Of a stretch of 64,000 bases of DNA, positions 35,534-46,639 are shown piece by piece; within the stretch, counting starts at the first letter, position 1; every line of letters starts with the position of its first letter. Source of the stretch: Hyperoodon ampullatus (lineage: Eukaryota > Chordata > Mammalia > Artiodactyla > Ziphiidae); NCBI GenBank assembly GCA_949752795.1, contig OX457070.1:35869574-35933573 (forward strand), written 5' to 3'. A program made the translations under genes and the position numbers. A model generated the notes under the pieces. The model searched no databases, had not been told where the DNA came from, and saw only the letters and a program-made list of their open reading frames with translations.

Positions 35534-36130
35534 AAAAAAAAAGAAACCAAAAACCTAACATTTTTTAAAGGATTATGATGTTTGGGGGCTTCCTAAAAAG
35601 TTGCTTAAAAAATTCATATGAAGAATTCTTGTAAACAGCTCTTACTGGGTCTGGGTCTGTGTCCTTTTAACTTAAAAGGCTTCATAGTATAATTGTTCTG
35701 TAAATATCAGCATTTTCAATATATTGTGCAGTGTACACAAAGAAGCTCTCAAATGGCTTATCTTGTACTTATCAACTTGTTTATTTTTATACCTCCAAAA
35801 AGCTGTATTTTTTTGTACAAGAACAGCTGCTACTTTGTAAATATTTTAATGGCTTCTGTTAAGTACAGCTGTCAGTTTAACAAACAATATTATAAAAGAT
35901 TTTCATTCTTCCATGTGATTGCACATCTTGAAATGTGTTTTACCTTGAAAATCCTTTGGGGATTTTAGACTGGAAAGGATATCTTTTTTTTAAGGCACAG
36001 GGCCAACAGAAGAATAGATAGATTTAAAGAATAATGTGTAAGATCATCAGGGAAATAGTGCCATTTATTTCAGAAGACAAACATATAATAGCAATAAGTT
36101 CTCTTAGCTCACTTCTTTTGACTCAGGAGG
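35534..36130. other. Low-repeat DNA; no gene seen
   Basis: The 91-residue frame at 35693-35968 is open by chance. It has neither a recognised domain nor splice sites. Confidence 0.5.
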
Positions 36131-36335
36131 TTTGTTGAAATGGAACAACACTGGCTTTGGAGCTAGATATTCCAGGTATGAACTTCCATTCTTTTGCTAC
36201 TTAAGGGATACTGGTTTAGAGCAAACCAATTAACCTCTCTGACCCTCGGTTTTTGTATCTGCAAATGGGATAATGATACCTACCTTACAGGGTCATTATG
36301 AGAATTAGGGGTAATATATGTAAAGGGCCTAACTC
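36131..36335 (+). mobile_element. MIR SINE
   Basis: Reads 'ctggctttggagctagatat', 'accaattaacctctctgacc', 'tctgcaaatgggataatgat' and 'acctaccttacagggtcatt', which are successive MIR core blocks in the plus orientation. Confidence 0.75.
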
Positions 36336-36416
36336 AATTAAGGTAGCAATTATTATTCTGTCTTACCTACTTAGTAACCAGGAGACTCCCAATCATATTT
36401 TAGTCTTTGTCTTTTA

Positions 36417-36604
36417 CATTTTTTTTTTTTGCGGTACGCAGGCCTCTCACTGTTGTGGCCTCTCCCGTTGCAGAGCACAGGCTCCGGACACGCAGGCTCA
36501 GCAGCCATGGCTCATGGGCCTAGCCACTCCGCGGCATGTGGGATCTTCCCGGACAGGGGCACGAACCCGTGTCCCCTGCATTGGCAGGCGGACTCTCAAC
36601 CACT
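36417..36604 (-). mobile_element. GC-rich CHR SINE lacking its 5' head
   Basis: Starts with a T-run and 'gcggtacgcaggcctctcac'. On the minus strand it should end in the tRNA-like head, but it stops at 'actctcaaccact' (36604), missing the last 18 bp or so. It abuts L1 sequence at 36605 without a target duplication. Confidence 0.85.
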
Positions 36605-36686
36605 CAAGACTGAGTCAAGAAGAAACATATAATTTGAACAGACCAATCACTAGATGTGAAATAGAATCTGTAGTAACAGAAACTCC

Positions 36687-36818
36687 CTGAATTCCCTGGT
36701 GGTCCAATGGTTAGGACTCTTCACTTTCACTGCCGTGGCCCAGGTTCAATCCCTGGTCAGGGAACTAAGATCCCGCAAGCCACATGGGATGGCCAAAAAA
36801 AAAAAAAAGCAAACACAA
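36687..36818 (+). mobile_element. CHR-type SINE (short, ggtccaatgg head)
   Basis: Reads 'ctgaattccctggtggtcca', then the B-box-like ggttcaatccctgg and 'aactaagatcccgcaagcca', and ends in an A-rich tail. A short target duplication, aaactcc, lies at 36680-36686 and 36819-36825. Confidence 0.85.
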
Positions 36819-36830
36819 AAACTCCATACA

Positions 36831-37103
36831 GGGCTTCCCTGGTGGCGCAGTGGTTGAGAATCTGCCTGCTAATTCAGGGGACATGGGTTCGAGCCCTGGT
36901 CTGGGAGGATCCCATATGCCGCGGAGCAACTAGGCCCGTGAGCCACAACTACTGAGCCTGCGCGTCTGGAGCCTGTGCTCCGCAACAAGAGAAGCCGCGA
37001 CAGTGAGAGGCCCGCGCACCGCGATGAAGAGTGGCTTGCCACAACTAGAGAAAGCCCTCACACAGAAACGAAGACCCAACACAGCAAAAATAAATAACTA
37101 AAA
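36831..37103 (+). mobile_element. CHR SINE of intermediate architecture
   Basis: The head is gggcttccctggtggcgcag with B box gggttcgagccctgg. Its middle, 'gcgcgtctggagcctgtgct' to 'gagaggcccgcgcaccgc', is that of the short GC-rich class. It then continues through 'acaactagagaaagccc' to 'acgaagacccaacacagc' like the long class. A 14-bp target duplication, aaaaactccataca, is at 36817-36830 and 37104-37117. Confidence 0.9.
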
Positions 37104-37379
37104 AAAAACTCCATACAAACAAAAGTCCAAGACTGGACAGCTTCACTGTGGAATTCCACCAAACATATGAAGAAGAACGTATACCTATCCTTCTCAAACT
37201 ATTCCAAAAAACTGAAGAGGAGGGAAGACTCCCAAATTCATTCTCCAAGGCCATCATTACCCTGATACCAAACCAGACAAAAAACAGTAAAAAAAAAAAA
37301 AAAAAGAAAAAAGAAAAGAAAATTACAGGCCAGTATCTTTGATGAATATAGACGCAAAAATCCACAAGTAAATATTAGC

Positions 37380-37477
37380 AATCCAACAATACATAAAACG
37401 GATGATACACCATGATCAAGTTGGATTCAATCCAACAATACATAAAAAGGATGATACACCATGATCAAGTTGGATTC
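37380..37477 (+). repeat. 49-bp tandem duplication inside L1 ORF2
   Basis: The unit beginning aatccaacaatacataaaa occurs at 37380-37428 and 37429-37477 with one mismatch (cgg against agg). Other L1 copies have this segment once. Confidence 0.92.
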
Positions 37478-39523
37478 ATTCTAGGGTCACAAGGATGGTT
37501 CAACATACACAAATCAATGAATGTGATACACCACATTAAGAAAAGAAAAGGCAAAACCCATATGATCATCTCAATAGATAGAGAAAAAGCATTTGACAAA
37601 ATTTGACACCCATTCATGATAAAAACTATTACCAAAGTGGGTCTAGAGCAAGGGTCCCCAACCCCTGGACCATGGACCAGTACCAGTCCACGGCCTGTTA
37701 GGAAATGGGCTGCACAGCAGGAAGTGAGCAGCGGGTGAGTGAACAAAGCTTCATCTGCCACTCCCCATCGCTCACATTACCACCTGAACCATACCCCCAA
37801 CCCCTGTCCGTGGAAAAACTGTCTTCCACGAAACCGGTCCCTGGTGCCAAAAAGGTTGGAGACCACTGGTCTTGAGGGAACATATCTCAACATAAAAGCC
37901 ATTTACAACAAACCCTCAGACAACATAACAATGGTGAAAAGCTGAAAGCCTTCTCACAAAATTCAGGAGCAAGAGAAGGATACCCACTCTCACCACTTCT
38001 ACTGAACATAGTATTGGAAGTCCTAGCCACAACAATCAGGCAAGAAAAATAAAAGTATCCAAATTGAAAGGAAAGAGGTAAAATGTCACTATTTGCATAT
38101 GACATGATACTTTATGTAGAGAACCCTGAAGTCGCCACACAAAAACTAGCAGAATAAATGATTTCAGCAAGGTAGCAAGATACAAGATTAATATACAGAA
38201 ATCTGTTGCATTTCTATACACTAATAATGAAATATCAAAAAGAGAAAGTTAAAAGATCCTGTTTAAAATTGCAACAAAAATACTAAAGTACCTAGGAATA
38301 AATTTAACCAAGGAGGTGAACGACCTATACACTGAAAACTATAAAACACTAATAAAGGAAATGGAAAATGATACAAAGAAATGGAAAGATATTCCGTGCT
38401 CTTGGATTGCGAGTATTAATATTGCTAAAAAGTCCATACTACCCAAGGCAATCTACAGATTTAATGCAATCCCTATCAAAATACCCATGACATTATTCAC
38501 AAAACTAGATCAAATAATCCTAAAATGTATATGGAATCACAAAAGACCCAGAATTGCCAAAGCAATCCTGAGGGGGAAAAAGCTGGAGGCATAACCCTCC
38601 TAGACTTTAAACTGTACTACAAAGCTACAGTAATCAGAACAGCATGATACTGGGACAAAAACAGACAGACAGATCCATGGAACAGAATAGAGAGCCCAGG
38701 AATAAAGCCACACATGTATGTTCAGTTAATCTACAACAAAGGAGGCAAGAATATACAATGGAGAAAAAGACATTTTCTTCAACAAGTGGTATTAGGAAAG
38801 CTGGACAGCTACATATAAATCAATGATATTAGAACACTCCCTCACACCACACACAAAGACAAACTTAAAATAATTTAAAGACCTAAATGTAAGACTGACT
38901 CCTAGAAGAAAATATAGGCGAAACGTTCTTTGGCGTAAATCATACAATTTTTTTTAGATCAGACTCTCAAGGCAAAAGAAATAAAGGCAAAAATAAACAA
39001 ATGGGCCCTAATCAAGCTTAAACACTTTTTGCACAGCAAAGGAAACCATCAACAGAATGAAAAGACAACTTATGAATTGGGAGTAAGTATTTGCAAACAG
39101 TGTCACCGACACAGGGTTAATATCCAAAGTATACAATCAGCTCATAAGACTCAATATCAAAAAAAACAAACAACCAAGTCCAAAAAATGGGCAAGAGACC
39201 TGAACAGACATTTTTCCAAGGAAGACATACAGTTGGTTAAAAGGCCCATGAAAAAATGCTCAACATTGCTAATTATTAGAGAAATGCAAGTCAAAACCAC
39301 AATGAAGTTTCACCTCACACCAATCAGAACAGCTATCATCAACAAGTCTACAAATAATAAATGCTGGAGAGAGTGTGGAGAAAAAAGAACCCTCCTACAC
39401 TATGGTGGGATTATAAATTTGTACAGCCCCTATGAAGAACAGTACGGAGGTTCCTTAAAAAAACTAAAAATAGATCTACCATATGATCCTGCAATCCCAG
39501 CAAATATCCGGAGAAAACCATAA
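37412..39523 (+). pseudogene. L1 ORF2 RT and C-terminal remnant
   Basis: Separate open pieces at 37412-37606 (DREKAFDKI), 38316-38594 ([18 protein letters not shown] and onward) and 39029-39523 follow L1 ORF2p order. The catalytic box at 38092-38103 reads FAYD instead of FADD, so the first catalytic aspartate is lost. Stops, frameshifts and an embedded MER1 make it non-functional. Confidence 0.8.
37649..37868. mobile_element. Short MER1-type hAT-Charlie transposon
   Basis: Ends caagggtccccaacccctgg and ccaaaaaggttggagaccac. The interior retains 'acaaagcttcatctg' but lacks the middle of the longer copy at 18092. Target copies gtctagag (37641-37648) and gtcttgag (37869-37876) match at 7 of 8 bases. 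It is inserted in L1 ORF2. Confidence 0.87.
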
Positions 39524-40199
39524 GTCAAAAAGATACATGCACCCCAATATTCATAGCAGCACTATTTACAATGACCAAGACATGGAAGCAACCCAAATGT
39601 CCATCAACAAATGATACACTTAAGAAGATGTGGTATATACATACAATGGAATATTACTAAGCCACAAAAAAGAATAAATTTTGCCATTTGCAGCAACATG
39701 GATGGACCTAGAGAATATCAAACTTAGTGAAGTCATACAGTGAAAGACAAATACTATATGATATCACATATATGTGGAATCTAAACTATAGTATTGATGA
39801 ATTTAAATACAAAACAGACTCACAGACATAGAAAACAAATGCATGGCTACCAAAGGGGGGGCAAATTAAGAGTATGGGATTAAGAGATACAAAATAGTAT
39901 ACATAAAATAGATAAGCAATAATGATTTACTCTACAGCACAGGGAATTACACCCAATATCTTATAATAACCTATAATAGAATATAACCTGCAAAAAACAA
40001 AAACAAATCACTATGTTGCACATATGAAACTAACACAATATTGCAAATCAACTAAACTTCAATTTTTAAAAAATGAAAAAGAAATTAAGATCTTCTTAGA
40101 TAAACAAAAGCTAAAGGAATTCATTACTAATTCTAAGTAATACCTAGAATTAAGCCTGCCCTACAATAATGCTAAAGCGTCCTACAAATTGAAGTGAAA

Positions 40200-40268
40200 G
40201 GATGTTACACAGCAACATGAAGTGATATGAAAGTAAAAGCTACCCAATAAAGGTAAACATATAGACAA
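40200..40268 (+). repeat. Source copy of a 69-bp exact duplication
   Basis: This inter-ORF L1 segment, beginning ggatgttacacagcaacatg, is repeated without mismatch at 41926-41994. The context here fits the L1 order, so this is the original location. Confidence 0.9.
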
Positions 40269-41427
40269 ATATAGAATCCTTTATTCCAGTAATTTTGTTG
40301 CATAAATCCACTTTTAATTCTTAAATAGAGTGTAAAAGACAAAAGCCCCCCAAGTATTTGCCCCATATATCTATGTTAATGGGTACAAAATATATAAAGA
40401 TATAATTTTTAACAACAGTAACAAATTGGGTGCAGAAATGTAAAGGAGTAGAGTTTTTACATGGGATTGAAAATATTGGTTTAAAATTGATTTTTATTGC
40501 TTTATAAGGTATTTTGTTTAATTGAAATAACCAAAATGAAAATATCTACAGAATGCACCCAAAAGTAAAAGAGAAGGAAATCAAAGCATATCACTACAAA
40601 AAAGTCAAAGAAACTCACAGGAAGGAGTAAGTGGAGAAATGAGGGACAGAAACCACAAGACATACAGAAGACATACATAAGATGGCAATGGTAAATACTT
40701 CTGCATCAGTAATAACTTTAACTGTAAATGGATGAAACTCCTCAGTCAGAAGACATAGATTGGCTAACCTATATCTAATTTTGGATTAAAAAAAACAGGA
40801 TCCAACAACATGCTGCATACAAGAGACTCACTTTATATCTAGCAACTCACATAGGTTGAAAGTAAAAGGATGGAAAAATATATTTTGTGCAAATGGTAAC
40901 CACAAGACAGCAGAGCTGTCTCTACTAATATCAGACAAACAGACTTTAAGTCAAAAACTGTCCCAAGAGACAAAGTACCTTATATAATGATACAAAGGAC
41001 AACTCACCAGGAAGATATTTCAAAATAAGTGTTTGTTCGCTAAACATGAGAGTTCTGATATGAACCAAACAATGACAGAATCGAAGGAAGAAATAATAAC
41101 AAACTAATAGTAGGAGATTTCAATACCCTACTTTCAGTTATGGAAGAACAATCAGACAGAATATCAGGAAGGATACAGAGTACTTGAACACCACCACACA
41201 CCAATTTGACCTAAAAGACGTATATAGACTACTCCATCGAATAATGGCAGAAAACACATTCTTCTCAAATGCACATAGAACATTCTCCAGGAAAGACCTT
41301 ATGTTAAGCCAAAAACAAGACTCAACAAAATTTAAAAGACTGAAATCATTAGGAAGATCTTTTAACATAATGGAATGGAACGAGAAATCAACAGCAGAAG
41401 AAAAACTAAAATATCTGCAAATACATG

Positions 41428-41921
41428 TGTACTAGGGTTCTCCAGAGAAACAGAACAAACAAAACATAGATATATGAGGGAATTTATTATGGGAACTGGC
41501 TGACATGCTTATGGAGATTGTGAAGTCCCACAATATGCCATCTGCAAGCTGGAGAACCAGGAAATCTGGTGGTGTAATTCAGTCTGAGGCCAAAGGCCTG
41601 CTGAGAACTTATCACTGATGTAAGTCCCAGAATCCAAAGGCTCAAGAACCAGAAGCTCCAATGTCAGAGTGCAAGAGAAGATGGGGTCCCAGCTCAAGAA
41701 GAGAAAAAGACAATTTGCCTTTTCTCTGCCTTTTTGTTCTATATGGGCCCTCAACAGATTGGATGATACCTGCCCACATTGATGAGGGTGGATCTTCTTT
41801 ACTGATTCAAATGTTAACTCCTTCCTAAACCCCTTCACAGACATACCCAGACATAATGTTTTACCAACCATCTCAGCATCCCTTAGCCCAATCAGTTTGA
41901 TATACAGAATTAACCATCACA
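41428..41921 (+). mobile_element. Solo MLT2-type LTR (ERVL)
   Basis: Starts tgtactagggttctccagag and ends agaattaaccatcaca. A perfect 5-bp target duplication, acatg, lies at 41423-41427 and 41922-41926. It includes 'agtcccacaatatgccatct' and 'cctcaacagattggatgat'. It is 494 bp, with no internal retroviral sequence left. It lies in the older L1. Confidence 0.88.
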
Positions 41922-41925
41922 ACAT

Positions 41926-41994
41926 GGATGTTACACAGCAACATGAAGTGATATGAAAGTAAAAGCTACCCAATAAAGGTAAACATATAGACAA
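41926..41994 (+). repeat. Inserted 69-bp copy of 40200-40268
   Basis: The block is identical to 40200-40268 at all 69 positions. Here it sits between the LTR target copy and L1 sequence resuming at 'acaacactcttaaacaatca'. It replaces the few L1 bases expected there, as judged from the related copy at about 60795-60815 ('cttagaaattaaaaaacaca'). Confidence 0.85.
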
Positions 41995-42360
41995 CACTCT
42001 TAAACAATCAATGAGTCAAAGAAATCAAAAGGGAAAATACCTTGAGACAAGTGAAAATGAAAACACAACATACCAAAACTTAGGAGATGCAGTGAAAGCA
42101 GTGCTAAGAGGGAAGTTTATAGCAATAAATGTTTACATTAAAAAAGAAAGATCTCAAATCAACAACCTAACTTTACAACTCAAGGAGCTAGAGAAAAATG
42201 AACTAATCCCAAAGTTGGCAGAAGGAAAGAAATAACAAAGATCAGAGGTGAAATAAATGAAATAGAGATGAGAAAAACAATAGAAAAAATCAATAACACT
42301 AAGAGCTGGTTGTTTGAAAATTTCAATAAAATTGACAAACCATTAGCTAGATTAACAAAG

Positions 42361-42443
42361 ATAGCTGATTCACTTTGTTATAAAGCAGAAACTAACACAC
42401 TAAAGCAATTATACCCCAATAAAGATGTTATAAAAAAAAAAAA
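42361..42443 (+). mobile_element. Very short L1 3'-end insertion
   Basis: Reads atagctgattcactttgtta to 'ttataccccaataaagatg' plus an A-tail of about 12. It is embedded in ORF2 of the older L1, whose sequence continues on both sides ('gctagattaacaaag' and 'gactcagaaatgg'). Confidence 0.8.
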
Positions 42444-42846
42444 GACTCAGAAATGGAAATCAGAAATGAAAGGGGGGCCATTACAACCAATACCACAGAA
42501 ACAAAAAAAGATTATAAGAGAGTACTATGAACAATTACATGCCAACAAATTGTAAAACCTAGAAGAAATGGATAAATTCCTAGAAACACACAATCTACCA
42601 AGAACAAATCATGAAGAAATAGAAAATCTGACCAGACCTATAGCTAATAAAGAAGTTGAATCAGAAAGAGAAGTGTAGGACCTATGGCTTCACTAGAAAT
42701 TCTACTAAACATTTGAAGAAAAATTAATGCCAAACCTCCTTAAACTTTTCCAAAAAACTGAAGAGGAAGTAACGTCCCAAACTCATTCTATGAGGCTATC
42801 ATTACCCTAATACCAAAGCTAGACAAAGACAATAGAGAAAAGAATA

Positions 42847-43153
42847 GGGCTTCCCTGGTGGCACAGTGCTTAAGAATCTGCCTACCAATGCAGGGGACAT
42901 GGGCTTGAGCCCTGGTCTGGGAAAATCCCACATGCCGCAGAGCAACTAAGCCCGTGTGCCACAACTACTGAGCCTGCGCTCTGGAGTCCATGCTCCACAC
43001 CAAGAGAAGCCACCACAATGAGAAGCCTGCACACTGCAACGAAGAGTAGCCCCCGCTTGCCACAACTAGAGAAAGCCCGCATGCAGCAATGAAGACCCAA
43101 CGCAGCCAAAAATAAATAGCTAAATAAATAAATTTATTTTAAAAACAAAGAAA
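42847..43153 (+). mobile_element. Long-form CHR SINE
   Basis: Head gggcttccctggtggcacag, then 'gggcttgagccctgg' (degraded B box), the 'gcaatgaagacccaacgcag' end and an (AAAT)n tail. The target duplication agaaaagaata is at 42836-42846 and 43154-43164. Confidence 0.88.
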
Positions 43154-43164
43154 AGAAAAGAATA

Positions 43165-43560
43165 GACTGGTGGAGATCAAGATGGCAGAGTAGAAGGACA
43201 GGGAGGTCACCTTCTGCCACAAACATATCAAAAGTACAGCTACATGTGGAACATTTCTCCTAGAAAACCAACTGAAAACTGGCAAAAGGTCTTTTTTTTT
43301 TTTTTTTTGCGGTACGTGGGCCTCTCACTGTTGTGGCCTCTCCCATTGTGGAGCACAGGCTCCGGATGCGCAGGCTCAGTGGCCATGGCTCACAGGCCTA
43401 GCTGCTCCGTGGCATGTGGGATCTTCCCGGACCGGGGCACGAATCCGTGTCCCCTGCATTGGCAGGTGGACTCTCAACCACTGGGCCATCAGGGAAGCCC
43501 GAGAAGGTCTCTTATACAACCAAAGCTACAAGAAAGATGCCCACATAACCAGTAGGACGA
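43165..43560 (+). mobile_element. L1 5'-end-only fragment (3' truncated)
   Basis: Begins 'actggtggagatcaagatgg', the recognisable L1 5' start, then 'cagagtagaagg' and the sequence up to 'cataaccagtaggacgaag'. About 180 bp of L1 5' UTR is present once the embedded SINE is removed. It stops at the A-rich 'aaaaaaaagaaaa', after which the older L1's ORF2 resumes. No ORF1 or later sequence follows. Confidence 0.75.
43293..43503 (-). mobile_element. GC-rich CHR SINE
   Basis: The minus strand starts 'gggcttccctgatggcccag' and has B-box-like 'ggattcgtgccccgg', '3' gaggcccacgtaccgc' and an A-tail (T-run from 43292). A target duplication, aaggtct, flanks it. It lies within the L1 5'-end fragment. Confidence 0.87.
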
Positions 43561-45998
43561 AGAAAAAAAAGAAAACAGACCAATATCTCTGATAATTGTT
43601 GAAGCAAAAATTGCTAACAAAATACCAAACCAAATTCAGCAGAATATTAAAAAATTATACACCATGACCAAGCGATTTATTCCTAGAACGCAAGGATAGT
43701 ACAACCTGAAAAAAATGAATGTAATATACCACATTAACAGAATGAAGGACAAAAGCTATATGTATTTATCAATTAATGCACAAAAAACACTTGATAGAAT
43801 TCAACACCCTTTCATAATAAAAACTCAGCAAAGTAGGTACAGGAAAAAACTATTGATATAATAAAGAAGAACTCACAGTTAACATGGTACTCAATGGTAA
43901 AAAGCTGAAAGCTTTTCCTCTACAATCATGAACAAGACAAGGATACCCACTCTCTCCAATTCTATTCAACATAGTACTGGAAGTCCCAGACAGAGCAATT
44001 AGGCAATAAAATAAATCAAAGGCATCCATATTGGAAAGGAAGAAGTAAAATGATCTCTATTTTGCAGATGATATAATCTTATTTGTAGAAAACCCTAAAT
44101 ATTCCACTGAAAAGTTGTTAGAATGAATGAATTCATCAAAGTTGCAGGATACACAATTAACACACAAAAATCAGCTATGTTTCTATACACTAGAAATGAA
44201 ACATCTCTAAAGGAAATTATAAAAACAATTCCATTTACAAGAGCATCAAAAAGAATGAAATTCTTAAATCTAAGGAGGTGAAAGTCTACACTGAAAAGTA
44301 GAAAACACTGCTAAGAGAAAATAAAGAATACAGTAATGAGTGGAAAAGCATCCCATGTTCATGGGTTGGAAGACTTATCATTGTTAAAATATCCATACAT
44401 CCCAAAGCAATCTACGTATTCAGTGTAATCCCTATCAAAATCCCAATGATGTTTCTGCAGAAACAGAAACTCATCCGAAAATTCATATGGAATCTCAAGG
44501 GACTTTGAATTGCCAAAACAATCTTGAAAAAGAAGAACAAAGCTGGAGAACTCACACTTCCTCATTTCAAAACTTACCAAAAAGCTAAAAAACAGTATGG
44601 CACTGGCATAAAGGCAGACATATGGACCAATGGAATAAAATAAGCTGCCCAGAAATAAACTCTCACATATACGGTCAAATGATTTTCAACAAAGGTGCCA
44701 AGTCCATTTGATGAGGAAAGGACAGTCTGTTCAACAAATGGTTTTGGGAAAACTGGATATACATATGCAACAGATGAAGCTAGACCCTTACTTTGCACCA
44801 CACATGAAAATTAATTCAAAATGGATCAATACCTAAACATAAGACCTAAAACTAAAAACTCTTAGGGAAAAAAAAAAAAAACTGGGAAAAATCTTCATGG
44901 CATTGGATTTGGATTAATTTCTTGAATATGACACCAAAAGTACAAGCAACAAAAGTAAAAATAAATATACTGGACTATACCAAAATTTTAATCTTTTGTT
45001 CATCAAAAGACACAACAGAATGAAATGACAACCCATGGAATGGGAAAAAATATCTGCAAATCATAATCTGATAAGGGACTAATATCCAGAATATATAAAG
45101 TACTCTTGAAACTCAACAACAAAAATCAAACAACCTGATTCAAAAATGGGCAAAGGACTTGAATAGACTTATCTCCAAAGAAGATATACAAATGGCCAAT
45201 AAGCACATGAAAAGATGCTCAACATCACTGATTATTATGGAAAAGCAAATCAAAACTATAATAGATATCACCTTACATTCATTAGGATGGCTACTACCAA
45301 AAAAATAACCAGAAGATAACAAGTATTGGTTAGGATGTGGAGAAACTGGAACCCTTGTACATTGTTGGCAGGATTGTAAAATGGTGCAACCACAATGAAA
45401 ACAATATGGTGGTTCCCCAAAGAATTAAAAATAGAACTTACATATAATCCAGCAAACCTACTTATATATGCATATATCCAAAGAAATTGTATTCAGGGTA
45501 TCAAAAATATCTGCACACCCATGTTCATAGCAGCATTATTCACAATAGCCAGGAGGTGGAAGCAACCCAAATACTCATGGAAGAATGAACGGATAAATAA
45601 AACGTGGTATATAGATAGAGTGGAATATTATTGAGCCTTAAAAAGAAAGAAAATCCTGTCACATGCTACAGTATGGATGATCCATGAGGACATTATGCTA
45701 AGTGAAATATGCCAGTTATATAAATACAAATACTGTACAATACCACTTACATGAGGCATCTAAAGTAGTCAGATTTATAGAAAACAAAGTAAAATGGTGC
45801 TGGAGGAAAGGAAAAACCAGGAGTCTTTAATAGGTGTTCAGCATCAGTTTTGCAACATCTGGAGATCTGTTGCACAATAATGTGAATATACTTAATACTA
45901 CTGAACTGTACACTTAAAAATGCTCAACATGGTAAAAATTAAGTTATGTGTTTTTACTTTTTGTAGTCTAAAATTTTTTAACTAAAAAAAAAATACAC

Positions 45999-46639
45999 AC
46001 AGATACACTGTGGTTCTAAGGGCTGCTGGTTTTTAATAAGGTTTATGTTTTTTCAAGTATATATTTTTCACACTTCATTATGTTTCAAACAATTTTTTTA
46101 AAACAATGCTGTGTAAAAGTTGCCAATATTAAAGTTCTCCCTATTCATCTGTATGATGTGGGAATAGCAAACTCTCTATAGACACTTTAAAATTATTAGG
46201 TGTAAATATTGGAAAAAATATTTTCCTTTTAGTTTTCAAGTTGTGTGCTACATTTGAGAGAGTAAAATTAAAAAAATCTTACAATTTTCCAATATAATAA
46301 AATATTCTAGTTAATTGGTTAACAAAAAAGAATATTTGATTAATAAAATGCTGTTTAAAGACACTATGAATGGCAAGTTATAAATGAATTTTTAAAATCT
46401 GAACTCAAAAAAATTCATTATTCAGCTATCAAACTCCCCTGGTTGAGCTAAGTTTAAGAATAACATAAGTCATAGGGAACTGTGACTGCAAGATTTCCAC
46501 TGTGCGCTACATAGTAAACTGACCAAAAAAAAAAAAAGTTTCATTGGGATATGTGAAAGTTTTCCTGTAACTGTACTTATGAACAAGTTAGCAGAAATTA
46601 CATTTGTGTTTGACTCATATCCTAATCCTTTTTTAACAG
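45999..46639. other. Low-repeat AT-rich DNA, with acceptor-like signals at its right edge
   Basis: No repeat is recognised. The last bases contain tcctaat, a branch-point-like motif (yUnAy), then a pyrimidine tract and 'ttttttaacag' ending at 46639. These form a credible splice acceptor for 46640. Confidence 0.5.

Larger units (their letters stand above)
36605..40088 (+). mobile_element. Younger 5'-truncated L1 carrying two SINEs and a MER1
   Basis: Starts mid-ORF2 at 'caagactgagtcaagaagaa' and continues in order through RT (38.0-38.6 kb), the C-terminal domain (39.0-39.5 kb) and the 3' UTR to 'aaactaacacaatattgcaa' and the A-rich end near 40088. Nested elements are SINEs at 36687-36818 and 36831-37103 and a MER1 at 37649-37868. 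A 49-bp tandem duplication lies at 37380-37477. Confidence 0.8.
40089..45998 (+). mobile_element. Older L1 (L1M-type), ORF1 end to 3' terminus, heavily interrupted
   Basis: In order: ORF1-end/inter-ORF sequence (40090-40560), endonuclease region (about 40700-41427, for example 'agtaggagatttcaataccc'), mid-ORF2 (41995-42846), RT (43561-44600), and the C-terminal region to the terminus 'actgaactgtacacttaaaa' (about 45898). The FADD box survives at 44061-44072, but the frame is broken everywhere. Insertions are an LTR (41428), a 69-bp copy (41926), an L1 scrap (42361), a SINE (42847) and an L1 5' fragment (43165). Confidence 0.75.

Noticed and set aside
41428..41921. Possible intact endogenous retrovirus
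   Set aside because: Only a solo LTR with a 5-bp target duplication is present; no internal genes lie nearby.
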